Made by a program: the position numbers and the translations under genes. Shown here piece by piece: positions 8,799 to 17,985 of a DNA stretch of 64,000 nt. Below the pieces are notes generated by a model. It had not been told where the DNA came from. It searched no databases and worked only from the letters and a program-made list of their open reading frames with translations. Position 1 is the first letter of the stretch; each line of letters begins with the position of its first letter. This stretch comes from Jeotgalibacillus salarius (GTDB lineage Bacteria; Bacillota; Bacilli; Bacillales; Jeotgalibacillaceae): contig NZ_SORX01000006.1 of assembly GCF_004405125.1 (NCBI RefSeq), positions 62,001 to 126,000 of the forward strand, read 5' to 3'.

Positions 8799-10694
8799 TT
8801 ATTCGTGATCTCCGAGCTTTTCTTCCAATACTTCAAGCGCTTTTTCTATAAAATCATCTTTACCGTTCTTCACTGATTCAAGCGTATAATTAACCGGCAC
8901 ATCAGGCTGAATACCGATCAGATGATGCTGTGATCCATCTCCTTTTAACACTTTCATACCTGTATAGTAAATTGTAATATGCTCCATCAGTTTGAACCCG
9001 TTCACATTTCCATTAGTGCCGGCGGATGGTTGCCCGACAATTGTACCCAGCTCATTATTTTCAGCAATGCCTAACAGTGTTTCTGCGTAGCTTATAGCCA
9101 ACCCATCTGATAAAAAGATCATCTCGCCGTCAAATACAGGCTCCTTTGGTTCAAGCTCCCATGAACCATCCTCATATGTGATTTCCCCTTCCTGATCAGG
9201 CAGCACATATTGAGGGATAAGGAATTGAGATGTTGGGAGCGGTTCTTTCACCAGATGCCCAAACAGTTCAATTGCAGATGAAGAAGGGTAATATCTCAAA
9301 TCCAAAATCAAAGCTTTCGCGCTGGCAAGCTCTTCGTAGTATTCAGCATATTTCTCCTCCGGCACATTCTGATAAAGAGGAAGATAATATATACCATCCT
9401 CCAGCTCCACAACTGGTTCGTGAACCTTTAATGTGGAATCTAGATAAGAAGATCCATTTTCAGCACTTAATTCCATTATTTCACCATCACGATTAACTTC
9501 TATTACTGTATGGGAATCTCCAATCACAAACATTCTTTCAGCTAACGCCTCTTTGTATTGAGGAGAACCAGAGGTTTTATCCATCAGATTCTTCATCAGT
9601 TCTTTTGCAGCAGTTCCATCTTTTTTCAGAACAATATCGCCCGCTTTAAACGGAGAATCCTCTAAAGCTTCAACAACAATAACCTCATCTTTAATAACAT
9701 GAACACGTATCGGTAGTGTATCTCCGTATGATGATTTGCGAGAGATCACCATTGAATGTCCGTCCTGAGCTTTTTCAATCATGTCCTCTAAAACAGCCGT
9801 ATAATCTTCATGACCCTGCTCCTCTTCTGCAAGGCTGAGAAATACAGGCAGTTGCTCTTCCCAGTTGACGTCCACCACATCAAAATAAGGATAAAAGTGC
9901 TGATAGATATTCCACGTCTGGATCACACCCGCTAAACGCCCATGCACGCTTTGAACCGAAGTCCCACCAAATTTCGCAGCAATCACTTCATCCTTCAAGG
10001 CTTTAAATGCATCCTTTGATTCATCCGTAGTTCCTAAACTGCCTTCTTCTCCGTAAGGAAGCACTACTGGAAAGAAAGCTGTTATATCATCTGTTAACTG
10101 CTTTTCTGCAAGATATTCTTCCTCTGCAGGTACCATTTCAAAAACCGGATCATCAAGCACTGCTTCTTCATTTTCCATTTCAAATATAACTCTGTCACTC
10201 TGATAAACATCTTCAGAACTGCGGTAGATCGCAGTTGTAAAATCTGTAGTGATCCCTCTGTGCTGCCAGAAAATATATTGGCCTTGATTCTTCTGAAGTA
10301 AGTTTGCTATGTCTGTTTTATTAGGGTCAAAGGATTGATCAGTCGTCAATATTAACGTTGGAGCAACCGGTTGAAACAGGGTTTCCAGCTGTGTCATCAG
10401 AGCCTCGGTATCTTCAGCATTTCTTACCTGATTAGCTCCATATGAAGCAAACCCTTCCCAGTCAAAATCAGCCACTTCATCACTAGGGTGGAAATACTTT
10501 ATGAATCCGTACAATTTAGCAAACGCAACTAAATTCTGAGTAACTAGTTCTTCCGGCACTTCTGGTCCTTCTTCAGTTTCAATATCTCCAGCTACCCCAG
10601 GGGTCACTGACTGCTGAAAGAATATTAAATAAACACCTGCAGATACTAACATAACAATAAACCCCAATATAAGTGCTTTCCAACGCAACTTCAT
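8799..10694 (-). CDS. Membrane-anchored S41 family peptidase
   Basis: A 631-residue surface protease of the C-terminal processing (tail-specific) type. An N-terminal membrane anchor (about 7-27) is followed by an acidic helical region, a PDZ-like segment (about 330-365, IRVHVIKDEVIVVEALEDSPFKAGDIVLKKDG), and the S41 core: ILDLRYYPS, FLSDGLAISYAETLLG with the presumed nucleophile Ser, and GTIVGQPSAGTNGNVN. The canonical Ser-Lys dyad is not obvious; in this subgroup the catalytic network differs, as in tricorn-like proteins. The start ATG follows AAAGGGAGGG. No partner genes are nearby; a role in envelope protein quality control is inferred. Confidence 0.82.
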   Translation of the reverse strand: MKLRWKALILGFIVMLVSAGVYLIFFQQSVTPGVAGDIETEEGPEVPEELVTQNLVAFAKLYGFIKYFHPSDEVADFDWEGFASYGANQVRNAEDTEALMTQLETLFQPVAPTLILTTDQSFDPNKTDIANLLQKNQGQYIFWQHRGITTDFTTAIYRSSEDVYQSDRVIFEMENEEAVLDDPVFEMVPAEEEYLAEKQLTDDITAFFPVVLPYGEEGSLGTTDESKDAFKALKDEVIAAKFGGTSVQSVHGRLAGVIQTWNIYQHFYPYFDVVDVNWEEQLPVFLSLAEEEQGHEDYTAVLEDMIEKAQDGHSMVISRKSSYGDTLPIRVHVIKDEVIVVEALEDSPFKAGDIVLKKDGTAAKELMKNLMDKTSGSPQYKEALAERMFVIGDSHTVIEVNRDGEIMELSAENGSSYLDSTLKVHEPVVELEDGIYYLPLYQNVPEEKYAEYYEELASAKALILDLRYYPSSSAIELFGHLVKEPLPTSQFLIPQYVLPDQEGEITYEDGSWELEPKEPVFDGEMIFLSDGLAISYAETLLGIAENNELGTIVGQPSAGTNGNVNGFKLMEHITIYYTGMKVLKGDGSQHHLIGIQPDVPVNYTLESVKNGKDDFIEKALEVLEEKLGDHE

Positions 10695-10770
10695 CCAATC
10701 CCTCCCTTTTTAAAAGGTATTACGTGGAAAAATTGAAAAGGTTTCGGATAATTTAAATAATTTTTAACAA

Positions 10771-10826
10771 AAAAAAGAACAGCTCTGCACTTGCGTATAA
10801 TGAACCCGCAGGATTTGAGCTGTTCT
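10771..10826 (-). terminator. Terminator of the formate/nitrite channel gene
   Basis: The AGAACAGCT / AGCTGTTCT arms pair across a 32-base loop, with seven or more Ts after the second arm on the minus strand. It lies 12 bases beyond the stop. Confidence 0.7.
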
Positions 10827-10837
10827 ATTTTAGATAT

Positions 10838-11677
10838 TTATTTTTCCAAAGCAGCTTTAGGTGAAGATGCTTTAGCAGTTGATTTCGCTGTTAATTCTTT
10901 TTCTTTCTTCGCAGAATTTAGATACGTGTACAGTACCCCAACGAAGAACGCGCCGCCGACGATGTTGCCGAGCGTGACGATCAGCACATTTTCAACTGCA
11001 GCCTGCATTGTCACAAGTGCCGTATGTGGTGCAGTCAGTGCGATCGAGAATAAAGCCATGTTGGCAATGCTGTGTTCGTACCCTGAGATAAAGAAGGTGA
11101 AAACGAATAATACCATCAGTACAATTTTAGACATATCATCTTTTACCTGAAGCGGGATCCAGACGGCAAGGCAGACGAGCCAGTTTGCAAGGATCGCTCT
11201 GAAAAACATCTCTGAGTACGGGAGATTCATCTTCTTTTCAGCTGCTGTGATCAAGTAAGATTCTGTTGGATCCATTGTCGCGAATAACCCGGTCATGATA
11301 ATTAATCCTGTGAAAAATATAATACCCACAAGATTACCAAGATAGCAGGCGCCCCATACGCGCAGCATGTCCATCCAGTTGGTCGTTTTCTTCATCGCAC
11401 CGACGACCATATACATTGTATTCGATGTAAACAGTTCAGTTTTTCCGTATAAAATTAAACAAAATGCTACGCCAAAGAAAATCGCATTAATAAAATAAGT
11501 AGCTGGTGATGCTGCTTCATAAAATGGCTGTGCCAGACGAAACGCCATGACGACTGCCATTCCAACGTACATGCCTGCGAGCATTGCACGTACGATGTAG
11601 TGATTGGGCTGTTCTTTAAGTAAATCGCGTTTTAAAGCCGCCGCGCTTAATAACTTATCTATAGTAGACTTTTCCAT
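10838..11677 (-). CDS. Formate/nitrite transporter family channel
   Basis: A 279-residue FNT protein: a pentameric channel for small anions such as formate, nitrite or hydrosulfide. It has the usual six helices; the family signature is seen in AILANWLVCLAVWIPL (FNT motif NxxVCLxxW) and SGYEHSIANM, which carries the pore His. An aquaporin-like half-repeat is seen in GNIVGGAFFVG. The charged C-terminal tail is typical. No formate-lyase or nitrite-reductase genes are near. An FNR-like box and a cre-like site lie just upstream, pointing to control by oxygen and carbon supply. Confidence 0.88.
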   Translation of the reverse strand: MEKSTIDKLLSAAALKRDLLKEQPNHYIVRAMLAGMYVGMAVVMAFRLAQPFYEAASPATYFINAIFFGVAFCLILYGKTELFTSNTMYMVVGAMKKTTNWMDMLRVWGACYLGNLVGIIFFTGLIIMTGLFATMDPTESYLITAAEKKMNLPYSEMFFRAILANWLVCLAVWIPLQVKDDMSKIVLMVLFVFTFFISGYEHSIANMALFSIALTAPHTALVTMQAAVENVLIVTLGNIVGGAFFVGVLYTYLNSAKKEKELTAKSTAKASSPKAALEK

Positions 11678-11707
11678 ACTTCACCATCCTGAATTCCATG
11701 TAAATTT

Positions 11708-11723
11708 TGTGATTCAATTCACA
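11708..11723. promoter_or_regulatory. FNR/CRP-type box upstream of the FNT gene
   Basis: TGTGA-N6-TCACA, a perfect dyad matching the Fnr consensus of Bacillus. Its centre is only 38 bases before the FNT start codon. That is too close for classic -41.5 activation unless the message is almost leaderless, so the site may repress or act from another promoter. Confidence 0.45.
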
Positions 11724-11737
11724 GATCAGTGTAAATG

Positions 11738-11751
11738 GGTAAGCGCTACCA
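11738..11751. promoter_or_regulatory. Possible CcpA (cre) site
   Basis: GGTAAGCGCTACCA differs only in the first base from the cre consensus TGNAANCGNWNNCA. It lies 60-75 bases upstream of the FNT gene, 15 bases beyond the FNR-like box. One mismatch and no expression data keep confidence low. Confidence 0.35.
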
Positions 11752-11785
11752 GTACAATAGGGTTTTTTATTGTTTGATTTGCAAG

Positions 11786-12853
11786 TTAATTCCGCTCCAA
11801 TATGATTCTTACTGCCCGCTCTGCTGAACGGATTGCCCCTTCTAAATGACCGCCGGAATCTGAAGACGTCTCAGTTCCTGCGAAGACAAGATTATCCTGC
11901 CATTCTCCCGTTATTTCCAGCGGATGATACTGAGGGAAATCCGTCAGCGGAAGCGCATCTTCGACTGTTGCTGTATCAGCGTCTGCTGACCAGTCTTTGT
12001 ATAATATAGCAACGGGCTGTTCAGCTTCACTGCCATAAAGTCTGATCAATTGCTCGAGGGCCAGTTTCTTTACTTTTTCCTCACCCATTTCACGACGCTG
12101 TTTGGCCGTTAAACTGAAAAAGCCAAACAAAGCACCTGGTCCTTTAATTGGAGAGGCATCATGAATTTCCTGAAGTGGTCCCGTCCAGCTCATAGCCTGA
12201 CCTGAAAGATTTTTTTCACGCCAGAATGGACGATCATACACTGCAATCATTTTCGCCTGCCCTGCCATCCAGGTTGGCAGATCAGAAAGTTCCTGAAGTT
12301 CAGGTTCAAATGAGATGCGTTTCGTAAGCCGTGGGGGAAGTGCAAGAACGACAGAGGATGCCTCCAATGTCCTGTCTTCTCCATCATCATTTAAAACATT
12401 TACAGTCATCTCATGATGGGCATTCATTTTGATGGCAGTCACCTGGGTCTTCAATTTGATTGTCTCAACAGGTAACGTTTCAGCAATCGACTCAATAAGA
12501 GAGTAGATTCCACCTTCAATCCGCTCCGACCGTTCTACCGCGTGAGCCGGCAGTGTGTGATGCTGAGCCGGATGATCAGCATACTGTTCAAATAAAAGGT
12601 CGCCCGCAGTATGCTGCGTAAATGTTTTCAACCCAAGTTTTTTGACTAGCGCTGTAATGCGAGGCTCGTGCTGCGGCCAGAACCATGTTGGTCCCAGGTC
12701 GAACTTTGCACCGGCAGCCTCTTCAGTCAGTATTCTTCCGCCTATTCTGTCTCTTGATTCGATGACTTTACACTTGATTCCTTTCGCCGAGAGTAAAGAT
12801 GCAGTATATATTCCACTTATTCCTGCTCCAACAATAATGACTGGTTTATTCAT
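11786..12853 (-). CDS. Flavin-containing amine oxidase
   Basis: FAD-dependent amine oxidase of the monoamine-oxidase fold (355 residues). The N-terminal dinucleotide motif is VIIVGAGISGIYTASLL, followed by the GG doublet motif RIGGRI and, at the C-terminal end, the FAD-binding segment FAGTETSSDSGGHLEGAIRSAERA. It oxidizes an amine to the imine with release of peroxide; the substrate is not evident. The ATG at 12853 has a clear AGGAG; the longer frame from 12877 does not. It could have been assigned to phytoene-desaturase-like proteins, but the SGGHLEGA motif fits amine oxidases better. Confidence 0.85.
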   Translation of the reverse strand: MNKPVIIVGAGISGIYTASLLSAKGIKCKVIESRDRIGGRILTEEAAGAKFDLGPTWFWPQHEPRITALVKKLGLKTFTQHTAGDLLFEQYADHPAQHHTLPAHAVERSERIEGGIYSLIESIAETLPVETIKLKTQVTAIKMNAHHEMTVNVLNDDGEDRTLEASSVVLALPPRLTKRISFEPELQELSDLPTWMAGQAKMIAVYDRPFWREKNLSGQAMSWTGPLQEIHDASPIKGPGALFGFFSLTAKQRREMGEEKVKKLALEQLIRLYGSEAEQPVAILYKDWSADADTATVEDALPLTDFPQYHPLEITGEWQDNLVFAGTETSSDSGGHLEGAIRSAERAVRIILERN

Positions 12854-13038
12854 TTTTAATCTCCTGTCTATATGCAAAAGTTTAATATGTTCGTTCAGAT
12901 GTTTTCATTGTACTGACCATCTTTCACGCAAACAATTGAGACGCTTTAATGAAAGAACTTTCAGCTATTCTTTAATCACGCCTTTTAAAAGAAACTATGC
13001 TACAATTATCACAAACTAAGCTATTAGGAGGCGCATAA

Positions 13039-13953
13039 ATGGGCAAAAGAATTTTACTCTTTTTATTAACGAACATCCTTGTCATGACGACAATTGTGAT
13101 CGTCTGGTCACTCATTGTTTCATATACAGGAATTAATGGTTCATTCCAGACAGGTGGACCCGGACTAGGTATTGATTTCATTTCACTTGGGGTATTCAGT
13201 TTACTCGTAGGTTTTGCCGGAGCATTCATTTCACTCGCTATGTCACGCATGATGGCTAAATGGATGATGAAGGTAAAGGTTTTAGACCCGGATGGCAGTC
13301 TGTCAATGCAGGAACGTGAAGTTGTTGAAAAAGTACACCGCTTCTCACGCGCTGCCGGCTTAACGCATATGCCTCAGGTTGGGATCTATCCTTCTCCTGA
13401 AGTAAACGCATTTGCCACAGGTCCATCTAAGAAAAAATCACTTGTAGCGGTATCTCAGGGGTTACTTGATAACATGGATGATGATGCAGTAGAAGGCGTT
13501 ATCGCACACGAAGTAGCGCACGTGTCAAACGGAGATATGGTCACAATGACGCTGCTTCAGGGCGTTGTGAATACATTCGTTGTATTCCTGGCACGCATCG
13601 TGGCAATCGTTGTCAGCCGTTTTGTACGTGAAGAGTTGCAGTTTGTGGTTCAGTTCGCAGCAATAATCATCTTCCAGATTCTATTCTCAATTCTTGGAAG
13701 CATGGTCGTAAGTGCATACTCAAGGCACCGTGAGTTTCACGCAGACCGTGGCGGCGGCGACTTAGCCGGTAACGATAAAATGGCACACGCGCTTCGTTCA
13801 CTGAAAGCGCAAGTAAGCCGGGCAAATGTAAAAGATCGTACTGATGATTCAGCTGTTGCAACAATGAAAATCAGTGGTAAAGGTGGCGTAATGAGATTAT
13901 TCTCTACTCACCCTGACCTTGATGAACGTATTGCACGTCTGGAACAGCGATAA
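13039..13953 (+). CDS. htpX: HtpX zinc metalloprotease
   Basis: Membrane M48 protease of the envelope stress response that degrades misfolded membrane proteins together with FtsH. The 304-residue product has two N-terminal helices, the zinc site [10 protein letters not shown] (HExxH), two further helices in the middle, and the third zinc ligand in [13 protein letters not shown]. The length and motif order are those of HtpX. The ribosome site is GGAGG before the ATG at 13039. In Bacillus subtilis the orthologue is ykrL under Rok and YkrK control; no such regulator is nearby here. Confidence 0.93.
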   Translation: MGKRILLFLLTNILVMTTIVIVWSLIVSYTGINGSFQTGGPGLGIDFISLGVFSLLVGFAGAFISLAMSRMMAKWMMKVKVLDPDGSLSMQEREVVEKVHRFSRAAGLTHMPQVGIYPSPEVNAFATGPSKKKSLVAVSQGLLDNMDDDAVEGVIAHEVAHVSNGDMVTMTLLQGVVNTFVVFLARIVAIVVSRFVREELQFVVQFAAIIIFQILFSILGSMVVSAYSRHREFHADRGGGDLAGNDKMAHALRSLKAQVSRANVKDRTDDSAVATMKISGKGGVMRLFSTHPDLDERIARLEQR

Positions 13954-13966
13954 TAGATTGATTGGG

Positions 13967-13996
13967 AACCGCCGGTGATGGCGGTTCTTTTTTGTT
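13967..13996 (+). terminator. Terminator of htpX
   Basis: GAACCGCC-ggtgat-GGCGGTTC followed by a run of six Ts, 13 bases after the htpX stop. Confidence 0.9.
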
Positions 13997-14019
13997 TGCT
14001 CATAGGCCCGGAGTATCTC

Positions 14020-14192
14020 AGGTTACATCCGCTGAATTAGAGGTCAGATTCTTCTGGTTTCAGATCATATCCGGCGATCCTTAGGTCACATTTTTCGAAA
14101 AACTGAATTTTTGGGTCAGAAACTAAAAAACTCAGGTCACATTCACTGTTTTTCAGGTCATACCCCGGTAATCACAGGTCATATCCCTCTCG
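14020..14192 (+). repeat. Intergenic array, eight units, 21-base period
   Basis: Units start at 14020, 14041, 14062, 14083, 14113, 14134, 14155 and 14176. Each has the head AGGTCAYAT (variants AGGTTACAT, AGATCATAT, GGGTCAGAA) and 12-14 variable bases. All spacings are exactly 21 bases except one of 30. Stop codons appear in all frames, so it is not coding. The array lies upstream of the cotJ operon, between it and the htpX terminator. The design matches the array at 5655-5754 although the head sequences differ. Confidence 0.75.
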
Positions 14193-14272
14193 TCTCCCTG
14201 CTTCCTAACTTCTATCCCCCACCCTCCCTGCATATACTCATCAGGTAATCTGAATTCACAGGAGGGACTACT

Positions 14273-14494
14273 ATGTCTCAGCAACAAAATCCGTTCAGAC
14301 GATATTATTTACCGTTTAGAGGAAGGTTCGATCCCTGTCCACCGCTCGGCCCAAAAGTGTTCGTGGTCCCGCCGAATGTGTTAACCGGTTTTCAGCCGCC
14401 CGATTATCCTCAGTTTCCTCCTCTGGAAGCATTGCAAAAAGGCACACTGTGGGAGCCGTTTTTTGATTATTATGAGAGCCCCTACAGAAAGTAA
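14273..14494 (+). CDS. cotJA: Spore coat-associated protein CotJA
   Basis: A 73-residue proline-rich protein with the CotJA pattern PPLGPKVFVVPPNVLTGFQPP..PQFPPLEALQKGTLW..FDYY. It is the first gene of the cotJABC operon, made in the mother cell under sigma-E in Bacillus subtilis and needed for incorporation of CotJC in the inner coat. The ribosome site is GGAGGG. Its presence indicates an endospore former. Confidence 0.93.
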   Translation: MSQQQNPFRRYYLPFRGRFDPCPPLGPKVFVVPPNVLTGFQPPDYPQFPPLEALQKGTLWEPFFDYYESPYRK

Positions 14495-14508
14495 AGGAGG
14501 TTCACCCA

Positions 14509-14772
14509 TTGGCAAAGCAGCTGCCCAAAGAATATTACGTAAAACTTGAGGCAATACAGGCAATTGATTTTGTCATTTATGAACTGGTTTTATATCTCGA
14601 CACTCATCAGGATGATGCGCAGGCTATACAGCAATACAACTACTATGCTGCCTACAGCAACAGGCTGAAAACTGACTTTGAAGCCTGTTATGGACCACTT
14701 CGTTTCGGAATGCCAGTACAGGAACAACCGCCTTGGGCCTGGGCCGAAGCACCTTGGCCATGGCAGGTCTGA
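14509..14772 (+). CDS. cotJB: Spore coat protein CotJB
   Basis: An 87-residue CotJB-family protein (YYVKLEAIQAIDFVIYELVLYLDTHQDD, then a Trp/Pro-rich end PPWAWAEAPWPWQV). The start is TTG with AAAGGAGG just upstream. It overlaps no neighbour but is packed 14 bases after cotJA and 21 before cotJC. It assists assembly of CotJC in the coat. Confidence 0.92.
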   Translation: MAKQLPKEYYVKLEAIQAIDFVIYELVLYLDTHQDDAQAIQQYNYYAAYSNRLKTDFEACYGPLRFGMPVQEQPPWAWAEAPWPWQV

Positions 14773-14793
14773 GACAGTTAGGAGGAATGCGAT

Positions 14794-15363
14794 TTGTGGA
14801 GCTATGAAAAGAAACTGATGTACCCTGTGAAAGTAAGTACCTGCAACCCCACGCTCGCAAAATACTTAATGGAACAGTACGGGGGAGCTGACGGTGAGCT
14901 CGCAGCAGCATTGCGTTACTTAAATCAGCGTTACACGATTCCTGACAAAGTGATCGGACTATTAACCGATATTGGTACAGAAGAATTTGCCCACCTTGAG
15001 ATGATTGCCACAATGATCTACAAACTAACCAAAGACGCGACCCCGGATCAGCTCAGAGAAGCCGGGCTTGCCGAGCACTACGTCAGCCATGACAGCGCCC
15101 TCTTTTACAACAACGCTGCGGGTGTCCCTTTCACCGCTTCCTATATCCAGGCAAAAGGCGATCCAATTGCTGACCTCTACGAAGACATCGCTGCGGAAGA
15201 AAAAGCACGTGCCACCTACCAGTGGATCATTGATCAGTCAGATGACCCCGATCTAAATGATGGACTTCGCTTCCTAAGAGAACGGGAGATTATTCATGCA
15301 CAGCGGTTTAAGGAAGCTGTCATGCTGATTAGTGATGACCGGGATCAAAAGAAGGTGTTTTGA
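14794..15363 (+). CDS. cotJC: CotJC, manganese-catalase-like spore coat protein
   Basis: A 189-residue member of the manganese catalase family. It has the ferritin-like bundle with metal ligands in GTEEFAHLEM and EEKARATYQWIID.....REREIIHAQRF. It is the coat enzyme thought to remove peroxide. The start is TTG at 14794 after GGAGG. It closes the cotJABC operon. Confidence 0.93.
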   Translation: MWSYEKKLMYPVKVSTCNPTLAKYLMEQYGGADGELAAALRYLNQRYTIPDKVIGLLTDIGTEEFAHLEMIATMIYKLTKDATPDQLREAGLAEHYVSHDSALFYNNAAGVPFTASYIQAKGDPIADLYEDIAAEEKARATYQWIIDQSDDPDLNDGLRFLREREIIHAQRFKEAVMLISDDRDQKKVF

Positions 15364-15449
15364 TATAGTTAGTCAATAACAAAACTGATTAACGATCACT
15401 ATAAAATCCAATCTCTGCTTCTGCTTAAAGAAGCTAAGGTTGGGTTTTA

Positions 15450-15932
15450 TTAATGTCTATGTATGAAATAAATACTCTGCTCCTCACCAAATCTTATTAC
15501 CTTTTTGCCCAGGGTCATCCCGACCTTTTCTAATAGTCTGCAGGAAGAATGATTTGCGCTCTGTGTTTCAGCAACAACTTTAACCAGCATCAATTCATTA
15601 AAGGCATATTTCAATACTTCTATTACTGCCTCACTCCCAAATCCCTTCCGCCACCACTGTGGTAGTAACTGATATGAAATTTCGATATCTTCTCCCTCAT
15701 GGTGAGGATCCAAAGACACGAGTCCTATAAATTCATGAGTCTCTCTATTTCTGATTGTCAGATATATTGATGTGTCATCTGATCGTAGCATTTCTTTTAA
15801 AATGAACGGGATAGTTCCTTCACTTCGAACACCGCCAAGATATTTTCTTACTGTAGGGTCGGTAGAAAGCGCCTTAATTTCTTCACTATCTAATTCATTC
15901 ACCTCTTCGATTATCGTGCGCTCTGTCAGCAT
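15450..15932 (-). CDS. GNAT family N-acetyltransferase
   Basis: A 160-residue RimJ/RimL-like acetyltransferase. Acetyl-CoA binding is indicated by LLPQWWRKGFGSEAVIEVLKYAFNEL (motif A, with R/Q-x-x-G-x-G/A as RKGFGS) and ETQSANHSSCRLLEKVGM (motif B). The target, a protein N-terminus or a small molecule, cannot be inferred. It is monocistronic; an inverted repeat after cotJC at about 15400-15450 probably terminates transcription from both sides. Confidence 0.82.
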   Translation of the reverse strand: MLTERTIIEEVNELDSEEIKALSTDPTVRKYLGGVRSEGTIPFILKEMLRSDDTSIYLTIRNRETHEFIGLVSLDPHHEGEDIEISYQLLPQWWRKGFGSEAVIEVLKYAFNELMLVKVVAETQSANHSSCRLLEKVGMTLGKKVIRFGEEQSIYFIHRH

Positions 15933-16132
15933 TAATCCAGCCTCTTTTCACATAATAATATTTTCCATATTACCATTTTTGACTATGAAAGTACGGGTTG
16001 ATCTGAATACTTTCACAATAACTAGCTACTCTAAATCTCTGAAACACCTGTTTCAAACAACTTACAAGATACTCTATCATTCATATGCTACGATATGTAA
16101 GGACATATTATAAGCAGATGGGAGTATCTGTG

Positions 16133-17548
16133 ATGAAACAAACCGCTAAATCGGGCTATACCCTTTTTATACTTTTATACGTACTAACACACTTTATTGT
16201 CTCTCTGATACAAGCTGATTCTCTGACAATGCCACTCTCTATATTCGGACTTACAGCTTTCGTGATCGGTTATTTTTTTCTACCTATTAAGCAGGCTTCT
16301 ATTTCACTTATGCTTTTTATGATTGCAATTATCATCCATTTCACTGCCGGTACGTCTCTTTTAGAAGCAAGTGTATCCGGGTTCACAGTGATGAGCGGAC
16401 TGATTGCACTCTTGCTTATTGTGCCGGTGATCAGCTGGGTATTGGAAGAGAAGCCGTATATAGAATCCGTGATTAATTACGCACAGAATCTTCTCAATAC
16501 AAGCCGGAAATTCTATTTTGGTATGCTGGTGATTACGCAAATTATCTCTTACTTCCTCTTGTTTGGGGCAATCCCAATGGTTTACGGAATGATCAATGGT
16601 TTTCTGAGTGATCAGCAGGGAGAAGCATGGGAAAACTATAAAGGAACTGCATTGCTTCGCGCATTCGCATTAACCACCATGTGGGTTGTGAGCATTCCAA
16701 GTTTTATCTTTGCCGTTGATGCACTCGGCGCCTCATTAGGGTTATCGATCCTTCAGGGCTTTTTCATCTCATTTGCCGGAGTACTGCTGGCTGTCCTCTT
16801 TTCATATTTTCAGGAGCGCCACTATGGAATTGATCTCACTGAGGGTATTCAGGAACAGCTTGCGAAAATTACGGAGAATCAGAGACAGGATCCTAAAGGG
16901 AATCACAACGTAACCGATTTTATTATATTATTTGTTACTCTGTTCGGATCTATTTTTCTATTAAATGCACTTTGGGATACAAGTCTTCTGCTGATTATTC
17001 CAATCGTCATTATTGTCTGGGTTATTCTGAACTTTATCATTCGAAATAAACCAGGCAAAATAATCGAAAATGGAAGAGAATATGCTAAGACAGGCATTCC
17101 AAACAAGGCGCAGCAGTTCTCTATCCTACTGGCTGCAGGATTTTTAATTGATGCCATGAATCAGTCGGGTTACGGGGAATATATAGTAGATGGATTATTT
17201 TTTGTGTCTGATGCCGTTCCTTTCCTGAATTTCCTGTGGGTACTGCCTTTCGTCGTTATTATCTTAGGCTTTATCGGTCTCGGACCACTAACCGTGATCG
17301 TCCTTGTATCAGGCATCCTGCAGGGTGTTGAGGTGCCTTATCCACCTGAGATTGTGTTACTTGGCATTACATCGGGAAGCGTAATTTCCATTATGATTTC
17401 ACCGCTTATTCTGCCAACCATCGTGCTCAGTGCGGTGAATGGATTAAGTATTGTAAAGAATAGTTTTCTATTTAACTATAAATTTGCCATCGCGTTTTAT
17501 TTGATGGTGCAGATTTATTTACAGGGGTTTGTAGTGTTTTTCTTATAA
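16133..17548 (+). CDS. Polytopic membrane transporter of unknown substrate
   Basis: A 471-residue hydrophobic protein with about 11-12 predicted membrane helices in two halves, joined by a charged cytosolic loop (around 245-275, FQERHYGIDLTEGIQEQLAKITENQRQDPKG). The second half has LGFIGLGPLTVIVLVSGIL and GITSGSVISIMISPLILPT, which resemble the hairpin and pore elements of the ion transporter (IT/ArsB-like) superfamily; no close family name comes to mind. I chose ATG 16133 because GGGAG lies 8 bases upstream; starts at 16085 and 16118 are possible. A single gene with its own terminator. Confidence 0.7.
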   Translation: MKQTAKSGYTLFILLYVLTHFIVSLIQADSLTMPLSIFGLTAFVIGYFFLPIKQASISLMLFMIAIIIHFTAGTSLLEASVSGFTVMSGLIALLLIVPVISWVLEEKPYIESVINYAQNLLNTSRKFYFGMLVITQIISYFLLFGAIPMVYGMINGFLSDQQGEAWENYKGTALLRAFALTTMWVVSIPSFIFAVDALGASLGLSILQGFFISFAGVLLAVLFSYFQERHYGIDLTEGIQEQLAKITENQRQDPKGNHNVTDFIILFVTLFGSIFLLNALWDTSLLLIIPIVIIVWVILNFIIRNKPGKIIENGREYAKTGIPNKAQQFSILLAAGFLIDAMNQSGYGEYIVDGLFFVSDAVPFLNFLWVLPFVVIILGFIGLGPLTVIVLVSGILQGVEVPYPPEIVLLGITSGSVISIMISPLILPTIVLSAVNGLSIVKNSFLFNYKFAIAFYLMVQIYLQGFVVFFL

Positions 17549-17551
17549 GTA

Positions 17552-17586
17552 AAAGGTGCAGCCTTGCAGAGGGCTGCACCTTTTTT
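17552..17586 (+). terminator. Terminator of the membrane transporter gene
   Basis: AAAGGTGCAGCC-ttgcagag-GGCTGCACCTTTTTT, a perfect 12-bp stem with a T run right after the stop codon. Confidence 0.92.
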
Positions 17587-17591
17587 CATTT

Positions 17592-17769
17592 GGCTGTGTT
17601 AAAGTTGGCTGTTGATTTCCGCTTCAGGCTGACGCGCACGGACGGCGGTGAGCCTCCTCGAGCTGAAGCTCTGCGGGGTCTCACCTAACCGTCTTCTCAT
17701 GCAGGAGTCGCCGCCTTACGCTGCAATCACAGCTGTGCTAAAACAACATTGGGCTTTAACATAGCTTTT
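17592..17769. repeat. Palindromic MITE-like intergenic element, full copy
   Basis: About 178 bases, GC-richer than its surroundings. The ends form an inverted repeat (GGCTGTGTTAAAG near 17592 against CTTTAACATAGC near 17758). The interior carries a dyad-rich core (TGATTTCCGCTTCAGGCTGACG..., CTGCGGGGTCTCACC, GCAGGAGTCGCCGCCTTACGC). I recall nearly identical cores scattered through Bacillaceae genomes between genes. No coding capacity. A degenerate second core is at 57080-57225 and a solo end at 61075-61088. Confidence 0.65.
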
Positions 17770-17985
17770 CATTTAAATACGATTTACACAGTTAATAATT
17801 TATACAGACACTGACAGTCAACCATACATATTTCAATTCTTATCATACCTTATTAATAAAGAGAATAATTTTATTCTAGTTTTTTATCAATAGAGATGAA
17901 GGTGTACAAGTCAGATACATAACCTGAGAGGATGGGATCCACGTCCGGTTATTCAATATCCATTCGGTAAAGGAGGTGATTGTTC

